Origin: a virus
DNA length: 24,703 nt
Virus record (IMG/VR): IMGVR_UViG_3300011113_000224
Coordinates: 1 to 24,703 of that record
Direction: 5' to 3' (one strand)
The notes below the pieces were generated by a model. It saw nothing but the letters and a program-made list of their open reading frames with translations, searched no databases and was not told the origin of the DNA. Each line of letters starts with the position of its first letter. The first letter of the stretch is position 1. Positions 19,812-24,703 of this stretch are shown here, piece after piece. Made by a program: the position numbers and the translations under genes.

Positions 19812-20786
19812 ATGGCTCATCAAATCGCATTCAAGAACGGTATCGCTCAGTACGCATCCACCCAGCGTGAGTGGCATGGCCTCGGGCAGCTCATGCCCAT
19901 CGGGGCAACTGTCGAGGAGTGGCAGAAGCAAGCAGGCATGGACTACGCTATCAAGCGTGGTCGCATCCGCTTCGCTACTCAGCCCCTCTCCCCCACCGAC
20001 TACGTCGGCAACCTCCAGACTGTGGACGACAAGGTCGTGCTGTTCCGCAACGACACCTTCGCCCCGCTGGGTGTGGTCTCTGACTCTTACAAGGTGGTGC
20101 AACCCGCCGAGGTGCTTGAGTTCTTCCGTGAGTGGGCCGACAAGGGTGGCGTGACCATCGAGTCGGCTGGCGTACTCTTCGGTGGCAAGCGGTACTTCGC
20201 AACCGCTAAGCTTGCCGACGCTGTGTCTGTCGACGGTGGGCGTGACAAGGTCGTGCCCTACGCGCTGCTCTCTACATCTGCTGACGGTTCCCTTGCCACG
20301 GAATGCCGCTGGACTACGGTGCGCACGGTGTGTAACAACACGCTGAGCATAGCGCTCAAGGGCAAGTCCGCCTTCAAGGTATCGCACCGCTCAGTCTTTA
20401 ACCCAGACGACGCACGCGACGCAGTCGAGGCAGCCAACGAGGAGTTCCAATCGTTCATGACGATGGCCCGTGACTTGGCAAGGGTGAAGATGGAGCAGGA
20501 CATTGCGGAAGCAATGACGGTGAAACTGCTGGCGAAAGCCAGCGAAGAAGTGGCCCGCGAGTCTGCTGCGTTCGGCAAGATCATGGCGCTATTCAACGGC
20601 GAGGCCAAGGGCAGCAACTTCGAGACGGCACACGAGACCGCATGGGGCTGGCTCAACGCTGTGACGGAGCACTTTGATCATCATGTCCGGGCACGCACCG
20701 ACGAGAACCGTCAAGCTGCAGCCTTGTGGGGTAACGGGGCAGCAATGAAACATAAAGCTGTGGAGTTGGTGACGGCACTCATTTGA
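19812..20786 (+). CDS. DUF932 / TIGR03299 phage-plasmid protein
   Basis: This 324-aa protein begins MAHQIAFKNGIAQYASTQRE and continues WHGLGQ. It has FRNDTFAPLGVVSDSYKVVQ, EVLEFFREWADKGGVTIESA, GVLFGGKRYFATAKL, VPYALLSTSADGSLATECRW and TVRTVCNNTLSIAL in the order expected for the DUF932 family of phage and plasmid proteins (TIGR03299 type), whose members are usually 300-400 aa. The C-terminal third is helical. The biochemical role is not established; family members are often in early or replication regions and have been linked loosely to DNA metabolism. AAGGAAG ten bases upstream sets the start. It ends in an 8-bp overlap with the convergent HNH gene. Confidence 0.88.
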   Translation: MAHQIAFKNGIAQYASTQREWHGLGQLMPIGATVEEWQKQAGMDYAIKRGRIRFATQPLSPTDYVGNLQTVDDKVVLFRNDTFAPLGVVSDSYKVVQPAEVLEFFREWADKGGVTIESAGVLFGGKRYFATAKLADAVSVDGGRDKVVPYALLSTSADGSLATECRWTTVRTVCNNTLSIALKGKSAFKVSHRSVFNPDDARDAVEAANEEFQSFMTMARDLARVKMEQDIAEAMTVKLLAKASEEVARESAAFGKIMALFNGEAKGSNFETAHETAWGWLNAVTEHFDHHVRARTDENRQAAALWGNGAAMKHKAVELVTALI

Positions 20787-21306
20787 GCGACCGCAGGTAC
20801 GACGCAATCTTTTCCAACTCGGCAAGGGTTGCGTCGTTCTTTATCCGGTTCGCCCGTCGAGAGATGACATGCACATTGCCCAGCACATACCCCTTACGGT
20901 TGTTAATACGATCAAGCTCAGGCGAGTTGTCGTTAGCAGTTCCGTCACCAACAACCAAGGGTATGCCAAGGATGGGGCAGCGCTTTGGGATTGTGATGTC
21001 TTCAGCCGTGAGATTGAACGCCAAACCTTTAGCTTTTGCCCTAGCTCTGATCCGCGCCAGCATGTGGACTTCAGGACGAGCACGCCGTGCTTCCCGCATA
21101 TATGCAGCCATCTGTTCGTTGTATGCAGCGCGCCCCTCGGCGGTACTGAGTACACGGTTTTGGTTTTGCCGACGAAGCTCGTTGATCTTCTTGCGTCTGC
21201 GCTTGTACGACTCAGCAGAAACCCAGTGCTCAAGCAACCCTTTGGCACCCTTGCGGTATCCGCGAAAGATCATGCCGTCTGCACGCACATCACCAACTTT
21301 ATACAT
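20779..21306 (-). CDS. HNH homing-type endonuclease inserted on the opposite strand
   Basis: This 175-aa protein starts at ATG 21306 (GGAG six to seven bases upstream; a longer TTG-started frame is not used). The basic N-terminal half (YKRRRKKINELRRQNQNRVL) is probably DNA-binding. The C-terminal half has ARAKAKGLAFNLTAEDITIP, CPILGIPL, SPELDRINNRKGYVLGNVHV and SRRANRIKNDAT, which match HNH endonucleases of phage self-splicing or free-standing type. It is the only minus-strand gene in the early module and overlaps the end of the DUF932-type gene by eight bases, as expected for a mobile endonuclease gene. Its target site is unknown. Confidence 0.85.
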   Translation of the reverse strand: MYKVGDVRADGMIFRGYRKGAKGLLEHWVSAESYKRRRKKINELRRQNQNRVLSTAEGRAAYNEQMAAYMREARRARPEVHMLARIRARAKAKGLAFNLTAEDITIPKRCPILGIPLVVGDGTANDNSPELDRINNRKGYVLGNVHVISRRANRIKNDATLAELEKIASYLRSLK

Positions 21307-21357
21307 GAGGAACTCCACAATTAACAAAGTACAATTTTAACCCATCCCCAGAAGATC

Positions 21358-21411
21358 GGGGAGGTTTCTCCCCCAACCGTTGCCGGTGCGGTTCACCGGC
21401 TATTCAAGCAA
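21358..21411 (+). repeat. Intergenic double hairpin, copy 6 (first hairpin inverted)
   Basis: First hairpin GGGGAG-GTTT-CTCCCC (21358-21373), the reverse complement of the AAAC-loop copies. Second hairpin GCCGGTG-CGGTT-CACCGGC (21382-21400), then TATTCAAGCAA (21401-21411), identical to copy 4. It is separated from the DUF932-type gene by the HNH gene. Confidence 0.75.
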
Positions 21412-21428
21412 ACCCAAGGAAGTAAATC

Positions 21429-21860
21429 ATGATCGAAGTAGTTAACACCCCCGCCACCATCGAAGCAACCACACAGGAGAACCAAATGAACGAAGCAACC
21501 AACACCTTCACCCTTACCACCCCCCAACCCTCTGACCTGCTGCAAAGCCTGATGAAGCTGCTCGACGAGCACATCGAGAAGAAGGTAGCCGAGGCGCTGA
21601 CCAAGCACGTTGAGGCCCTGCGCGATATCGCCACAGAGATCGCAGAGGAGGTGGTGCAGAGCGCAATGGAAGACCACACCACCAGCTACGACCACGACGA
21701 CTACGACAACGTGTCCAACAACCTCGACGACAGGATCAACGATGCCATCTATGACTATGACTTCGACGACAAGATCGAAGAGGCGATCCGCAGCTACGAC
21801 CTTGAGGACAAGATCAAGGACACCATCCGCGACATGTCGTTCACCGTCAGCGTGGACTAA
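21429..21860 (+). CDS. Acidic helical protein with C-terminal repeats and two possible starts
   Basis: The 143-aa form starts at ATG 21429 (AAGGAAG site); a 124-aa form could start at ATG 21486, which has its own AGGAG seven bases upstream. Residues about 35-80 form a long helix (LLQSLMKLLDEHIEKKVAEA, then IATEIAEEVVQSAM). After an acidic stretch (YDHDDYDNV) come three tandem repeats: LDDRINDAIYDYDF, DDKIEEAIRSYDL and EDKIKDTIRDMSF. It is very acidic. Such acidic, repeat-bearing early proteins are sometimes DNA mimics or inhibitors of host proteins, but nothing proves this here. I recognise no family. Confidence 0.72.
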   Translation: MIEVVNTPATIEATTQENQMNEATNTFTLTTPQPSDLLQSLMKLLDEHIEKKVAEALTKHVEALRDIATEIAEEVVQSAMEDHTTSYDHDDYDNVSNNLDDRINDAIYDYDFDDKIEEAIRSYDLEDKIKDTIRDMSFTVSVD

Positions 21861-21874
21861 TTAGTTGTGTAACC

Positions 21875-21890
21875 GGGGGCTTCGGCCCCC
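21875..21890 (+). repeat. UUCG-capped intergenic hairpin (relative of the GGGGGAG elements)
   Basis: GGGGGC-TTCG-GCCCCC, a very stable stem with the C(UUCG)G loop known from T4 intercistronic regions. It lies 14 bases after the stop of the acidic protein and 18 bases before the next ATG, with ATCTTT after the stem, so weak termination is possible but the next ribosome binding site follows at once. Confidence 0.7.
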
Positions 21891-21908
21891 ATCTTTAGGA
21901 GAAGCAAG

Positions 21909-22079
21909 ATGATTTATACAGTTGAGTTGAAGAGGGTCTCATACGAGAACATGCGTATTGAGGCAAACAGTCCAGAGGAAGCAGAGCAGTTGGCTTGGAA
22001 AGAACTGGAGTCCGACGGTTCGTACGGGATGAAGTACGCCGATTGGGAATGCTGCGGTATCTACGAAGACGAGGAGTAA
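21909..22079 (+). CDS. 56-aa acidic protein
   Basis: ATG 21909 has AGGAG six bases upstream. The protein begins MIYTVELKRVSYENMRIEAN and continues SPEEAEQLAWKELESDG, ending in ECCGIYEDEE. A first strand, then an [IV]EAxSPEEAExLA helix start, is the layout of small DpnD/PcfM-like domains, but the match is loose. It has two adjacent Cys near the end. Its last codons supply the ribosome binding site of the next gene (GAGGAG). Confidence 0.68.
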   Translation: MIYTVELKRVSYENMRIEANSPEEAEQLAWKELESDGSYGMKYADWECCGIYEDEE

Positions 22080-22083
22080 ATAC

Positions 22084-22287
22084 ATGAAACGACCGGACAA
22101 CATCAATGACGCGCTGCGTCAACTGCATCACCTGACTATGGCGGTGGCTGAGGACTTGCGGCGGTACATGGACGACGACCAAATGCAGTACAGCGCCGAG
22201 TACTTTGAGGATGTTGAGGCAGCAGCCCTCGACGCACATCTGTTAGTGACATGGATCAAGGACAACATCAAGGAGATGCAGCAATGA
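22084..22287 (+). CDS. 67-aa helical protein of unknown function
   Basis: ATG 22084 is seven bases after the GAGGAG that ends the previous gene. The protein begins MKRPDNINDALRQLHHLTMA and appears all-helical (VAEDLRRYMDDDQMQYSAEY; ALDAHLLVTWIKDNIKEMQQ). It is acidic, without Cys. Its stop overlaps the next start as ATGA. I recognise no family. Confidence 0.68.
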   Translation: MKRPDNINDALRQLHHLTMAVAEDLRRYMDDDQMQYSAEYFEDVEAAALDAHLLVTWIKDNIKEMQQ

Positions 22288-22436
22288 CCGAGCAACAACT
22301 GAGATACAAACTGATGGAGCGCCACGACATGACATGGGAGGAGGCAGAGGATCACTTGCGTGACCTTGCCGAGGACGAGTACGACCGTGAGCAAGACCGC
22401 AAAGCAGAGGAGTACTTCAATGCTAAACAGAGCTGA
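22284..22436 (+). CDS. 50-aa acidic helical protein
   Basis: The start is ATG 22284, overlapping the TGA of the preceding gene; the earlier in-frame ATG at 22251 lies within that gene and is not used. The protein begins MTEQQLRYKLMERHDMTWEE and is almost entirely charged helix (DHLRDLAEDEYDREQDRKAE). It could be a small protein inhibitor or adaptor, but no family is recognised. The overlapping 29-aa membrane ORF begins before it ends. Confidence 0.65.
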   Translation: MTEQQLRYKLMERHDMTWEEAEDHLRDLAEDEYDREQDRKAEEYFNAKQS

Positions 22437-22509
22437 GATAGTGGAGCGCGTGGTGCTGCTGATCGCAGTCGTCGTGCTGATGTTGGACGTTTTATTTTGG
22501 AGGCCATGA
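22420..22509 (+). CDS. 29-aa single-span membrane mini-protein
   Basis: ATG 22420 has GAGGAG eight bases upstream. The protein begins MLNRAEIVERVVLLIAVVVL, and about residues 8-26 form one strongly hydrophobic helix, ending in LDVLFWRP. A charged N-terminus and short Trp/Arg/Pro end are typical of a single-pass inner-membrane peptide. It overlaps the previous gene by 17 bases, and its TGA overlaps the ATG of the Gp88-like gene. It would be missed by most gene callers. It may alter the membrane or a host membrane protein, or couple translation of its neighbours. Confidence 0.5.
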   Translation: MLNRAEIVERVVLLIAVVVLMLDVLFWRP

Positions 22510-23216
22510 TGCTAAGTATCGACACCAACGCCAAGACCATCAAGGGTCAACAGTATGGATACCTCACGGGTGTCCTGTATCTTGCGCCCTACGATCTGTC
22601 GGGCTACCAAGTGTGCGCTATGGCGCACATCGCCGAGTGCCACGGGCCATGCCTCAACAGCGCAGGCCGGGGCGCATTCAACAGCGTTCAAGCTGCACGC
22701 ATACGCAAGACCAAGCTGTTCTACGAGGATCGTGACGCGTTCTTCGCTGAGTTGGTTCCATCTATCCGCCTGCTCATCCGCAAGGCTCGCAAGCTCGGGC
22801 TCATCCCTGTGTGCCGCTTGAATGGGACTTCCGATATACGCTGGGAAAGCGTAGCGTTTGAGTATGAGGGTGTGTACTACGAGAACATCTTCGCCATGTT
22901 CCCCGACCTGCAGTTCTACGACTACACCAAAATGGCCAACCGCAACGTCGACCACATACCCAACTATGACCTGACGTTCTCGTACTCCGGTGTGCCTGCG
23001 TTCCAGCCCTATGTGCAGCGTGCTGCCCGTGACGGGTATCGTGTAGCCGTTGTGTTCAGGCGCAGGGAGGACATCCCTTCTACATTCTTGGGCACCACCT
23101 GTGTCGACGGCGATGACTCAGACCTGCGCCATGAAGACCCGCCCGGTGTGGTCGTTGCGCTGTATGCCAAGGGCAAAGCCAAGCGCGACACCTCTGGTTT
23201 CGTTGTGGATATTTAA
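22509..23216 (+). CDS. Gp88-family phage protein
   Basis: This 235-aa protein matches the Gene product 88 family first named from mycobacteriophages. Visible motifs are GYLTGVLYLAPYDLSGYQVC (17-36), CHGPCLNSAGRG (44-55), ARIRKTKLF, RLNGTSD (103-109), FYDYTK (136-141), LTFSYSG, then VDGDDSDLRHEDP (199-211) and YAKGKA (219-224). The several Cys and Asp motifs suggest an enzyme or a metal-binding fold, but the activity is unknown. I prefer ATG 22509 (GGAGG five bases upstream) to the ATG at 22506, where spacing is only two bases. It ends the cluster before the palindrome at 23223. Confidence 0.85.
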   Translation: MLSIDTNAKTIKGQQYGYLTGVLYLAPYDLSGYQVCAMAHIAECHGPCLNSAGRGAFNSVQAARIRKTKLFYEDRDAFFAELVPSIRLLIRKARKLGLIPVCRLNGTSDIRWESVAFEYEGVYYENIFAMFPDLQFYDYTKMANRNVDHIPNYDLTFSYSGVPAFQPYVQRAARDGYRVAVVFRRREDIPSTFLGTTCVDGDDSDLRHEDPPGVVVALYAKGKAKRDTSGFVVDI

Positions 23217-23222
23217 CCCCTT

Positions 23223-23250
23223 GCATAAGCCCTAGGGCTTATGCTAATCT
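23223..23250 (+). promoter_or_regulatory. Promoter with a perfect 22-bp palindromic operator
   Basis: GCATAAGCCC-TA-GGGCTTATGC is a perfect palindrome (23223-23244). Its right end merges into TGCTAATCT (23242-23250), an extended -10-like element; TTGCAT at 23221-23226, 18 bases before TAATCT, is a possible -35. CTAGGGCTTAT (23232-23242) is shared exactly with the operator-like site at 16334-16344. The gene it would control starts at 23282. Confidence 0.5.
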
Positions 23251-23281
23251 TCGTGTTCCCCTTTTATTTTTGGAGAAGCAA

Positions 23282-23818
23282 ATGAGTCTACAAGAAGCTT
23301 TAAGAGAAGCCTTGGCCCGCAAGTGGGCAGAGGATGACGCCGCGCACAAACAGATGGAGGAGGCCAAGCCCGATGGACGCAGGTTCTTTTCCGTCACCAA
23401 CAACGTGAGCCGCGTCACGTTTGATTACATCAAGGCCAACCCCACCACCCGCATAGAGGCGACCAAGGCATTGGTAGCCAGGGGGTTCAAGGACAACTCG
23501 GTCACTGCGTTGATTGGGCAAATGCTTCGGGCTGGGATGATGGTGACTGATACATCGGGAGTGCTTAGGGTTACGCAGCCAGAGTACACCCCTATCCCGC
23601 AATCACACAAGCAAGCTAAGCACAGCAAGAAAGTAAAGAAAGTAACCATGACCAAACGACCAGTGTCTTCTGACTCCGCACCCCCTCCCGTGCCTGCACC
23701 CGTGCCTACTCCTGCGGTCATCACCAACGAGGTCGAGCACATCCTCAACACGCTGCCGATCAAGCAAGCACGCGCCTTGTACGACGAGCTGCACAAAATC
23801 TTTGGAGTCGCACGATGA
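23282..23818 (+). CDS. Winged-helix-like protein with Pro-rich linker
   Basis: The start is ATG 23282 (GGAGAAGCAA upstream; the earlier TTG frame is not used). Residues 1-30 form a charged helix (SLQEALREALARKWAEDDAA). Residues about 38-105 look like a winged helix: SVTNNVSRVTFDYIKANPTT, EATKALVARGFKDNSVTALI, MLRAGMMVTDTSGVLRVT. A basic segment (KQAKHSKKVKKVTMTKR) and a Pro/Val-rich linker (PPPVPAPVPTP) lead to a short C-terminal helix pair (VEHILNTLPIKQARALYDEL, then HKIFG). The likely role is DNA binding by the wing domain; the C-terminal module may bind a partner. It sits just after the palindromic operator and could be autoregulated, which is inference. Confidence 0.75.
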   Translation: MSLQEALREALARKWAEDDAAHKQMEEAKPDGRRFFSVTNNVSRVTFDYIKANPTTRIEATKALVARGFKDNSVTALIGQMLRAGMMVTDTSGVLRVTQPEYTPIPQSHKQAKHSKKVKKVTMTKRPVSSDSAPPPVPAPVPTPAVITNEVEHILNTLPIKQARALYDELHKIFGVAR

Positions 23819-24000
23819 ACGCACGACGGTCTGACCCGTGGATTCCTGTTGGGCATCCTGACTTCAAATGGACAAGCGGCTCAGACGTACAGGCGCTGTG
23901 GCGCAAGTATGGCTGGGTGCCACCAAGCGAGCAGCGGCAAGCTCCACCGCCAGAGGTGGTTAAAGAGCCAGATTGGATCACTGCACGGAGGAAGCAATGA
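23815..24000 (+). CDS. 61-aa protein of unknown function
   Basis: The ATG overlaps the stop of the winged-helix-like gene (ATGA). The protein begins MNARRSDPWIPVGHPDFKWT and has SGSDVQALWRKYGWVPPSEQ, then a Pro-rich, basic tail (VKEPDWITARRKQ). The DVQALWRKYGWVPP segment resembles a short phage pattern I have seen in early small proteins, with no known function. It is Trp-rich for its size. Its own stop overlaps the next ATG. Confidence 0.7.
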   Translation: MNARRSDPWIPVGHPDFKWTSGSDVQALWRKYGWVPPSEQRQAPPPEVVKEPDWITARRKQ

Positions 24001-24197
24001 GCTGGAAGCTTATCGGATTCATATCCGATGCGGGCAACTTTGTGCAGCACATCGTGCCGGTCAATGACACATACGAACACGAGCTGATGCCAACCTGCTG
24101 GTGTAAACCAACGATTGACGATGCGGATTTCACTGCCATCCATAACAGCGCAGACCAGCGTGAGAAGTTTGAACGTGGAGAGAGGAAACCATCATGA
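23997..24197 (+). CDS. 66-aa protein with CWC motif
   Basis: ATG 23997 overlaps the preceding stop (ATGA), with GGAGGAAGCA upstream. The protein begins MSWKLIGFISDAGNFVQHIV, followed by PVNDTYEHELMPTCWCKPTI and a C-terminus with HNSADQREKFERGE. The PVNDxxEHE...CWCxP...HxSxDxRE pattern is one I recognise from widespread short phage and bacterial proteins of unknown function; the Cys, His and Asp residues could bind a metal. It is coupled to both neighbours by ATGA overlaps. Confidence 0.72.
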   Translation: MSWKLIGFISDAGNFVQHIVPVNDTYEHELMPTCWCKPTIDDADFTAIHNSADQREKFERGERKPS

Positions 24198-24421
24198 CTG
24201 ACCGCGAACTGATGCAGCAGGCGCTCGAGGCGCTGGAGAGATACGGCGGCGTCGATCAGCGTGCCTGTGACGCTGAAGAAGCCCTGCGCGAGAGGCTGGC
24301 GCAGCCAGAGCGCATTCAACTAACCGCCCGTGACTTTGTGGTCACCGTTGGCGGTATAGAAGACGCTGTAGGCACACCGATGTACTGGGCCGAGTGGCCG
24401 AACAAGGAGAAAAACACATGA
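24194..24421 (+). CDS. 75-aa protein, first of a tandem related pair (MTDRELMQQALEALE)
   Basis: The start overlaps the previous stop (ATGA). Residues 1-15 read MTDRELMQQALEALE, and ALRERLAQPE follows about 15 residues later, forming an N-terminal helical hairpin. After it comes ERIQLTARDFVVTVGGIEDA and MYWAEWPNKE. The N-terminal module is repeated in the next gene, so the pair arose by duplication. Short proteins with this start are common, to my memory, in phages of Burkholderiales, often in several copies with different C-termini. The function is unknown. Confidence 0.75.
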   Translation: MTDRELMQQALEALERYGGVDQRACDAEEALRERLAQPERIQLTARDFVVTVGGIEDAVGTPMYWAEWPNKEKNT

Positions 24422-24703
24422 CCGACAGAGAACTGATGCAGCAGGCGCTGGAGGCGCTGGACCTTCACGCCAAGCAGTACCCGCACATGGTCAAAGGCTA
24501 CACCGCAGATGCTGCGTCAGCCCTGCGCGAGAGGCTGGCGCAGCCTGAAATACAACCATGCGCCGGACGCAACTGCGGCAGCACCAACCCCAACCTGCAC
24601 TCGGCTGAATGCTTCGAGGACTACGAGAAGGTGACTGGCATGAATCAGCGCAAGCCGCTGCCGCCTCAGTCACCGTGCGAGATGACGCAAGCCGAAGGCA
24701 AGA
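24418..24703 (+). CDS. Second protein of the tandem pair, cut by the right edge
   Basis: ATG 24418 overlaps the TGA of the preceding gene (ATGA). The first 14 residues (MTDRELMQQALEAL) and ALRERLAQPE repeat those of the preceding protein, with an insert (DLHAKQYPHMVKGYTADAA) between. After the repeat the C-terminus is different: CAGRNCGSTNPNLHSAECFE, a possible zinc site (Cys, Cys, His, Cys), then YEKVTGMNQRKPLPPQ. Ninety-five codons are visible and the frame is open at the window edge. A common N-terminal module joined to different C-termini suggests a modular family. Confidence 0.72.
   Translation, partial: MTDRELMQQALEALDLHAKQYPHMVKGYTADAASALRERLAQPEIQPCAGRNCGSTNPNLHSAECFEDYEKVTGMNQRKPLPPQSPCEMTQAEGK

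Noticed and set aside
19797-20387. Minus-strand open frame opposite the DUF932-type gene
   Set aside because: It is antisense to a recognised family member and shows no family pattern or ribosome binding site.
1-24703. tRNA genes, CRISPR arrays, integrase or attachment sites
   Set aside because: No cloverleaf with a T-loop pattern, no regularly spaced repeats and no integrase-like protein were seen on either strand by eye.

Overview
The window is part of the genome of a tailed, double-stranded DNA phage. It carries a contiguous set of virion genes (a terminase large subunit with visible ATPase and nuclease motifs, portal, scaffold-like protein, HK97-type major capsid protein, a P22 gp4-like tail accessory protein and a head-tail adaptor), with tightly packed, mostly overlapping genes and no bacterial housekeeping genes. 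The gp4-like protein and long portal suggest a short-tailed, P22/T7-like virion. The host cannot be read directly. Moderately high GC content and the small tandem proteins beginning MTDRELMQQALEALE are reminiscent of phages of Burkholderiales and of uncultured freshwater or marine phage contigs; that is inference.

Layout. From about 16.07 kb down to 1 everything is read leftward (minus strand) as one late module: a 27-aa Cys-rich ORF, a putative small terminase, the large terminase, portal, a 64-aa ORF, a GroES-like co-chaperonin, a scaffold-like protein, two accessory head proteins and the major capsid protein. A strong Rho-independent terminator follows, with a candidate new promoter. The tail and accessory half comes next: three small proteins, an endonuclease VII-like resolvase, a holin-like membrane protein, a run of small basic Gly-Gly-motif proteins, a Gln-rich protein, the gp4-like protein, a zinc-ribbon protein, more small basic proteins, an adaptor and two beta-rich structural proteins. 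The next gene is cut by the left edge. No DNA polymerase, helicase, lysin or tail spike lies in the window.

From about 16.1 kb rightward the genes run on the plus strand and are small, typical of an early or middle module. They include a zinc-finger protein, a DUF932/TIGR03299-type protein, a Gp88-family protein, a winged-helix-like protein and many unknown proteins of 29-172 aa, several below usual gene-calling limits. One HNH endonuclease gene sits in this module on the opposite strand.

The divergent region 15993-16443 holds a plus-strand terminator, several palindromes, two candidate promoters and a 31-aa ORF with a perfect Shine-Dalgarno sequence. The most unusual feature of the early half is a recurring intergenic hairpin with stem GGGGGAG/CTCCCCC, often followed by a second hairpin whose stem covaries, and then a ribosome binding site. 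It appears six times in 5 kb, plus a UUCG-capped relative. A 268-bp stretch bounded by matched 38-bp inverted repeats around an AT-rich core (17399-17666) could be an origin or a regulatory region. In the late half, a set of small basic proteins sharing short KGG and GKTKG motifs is the least explained element.
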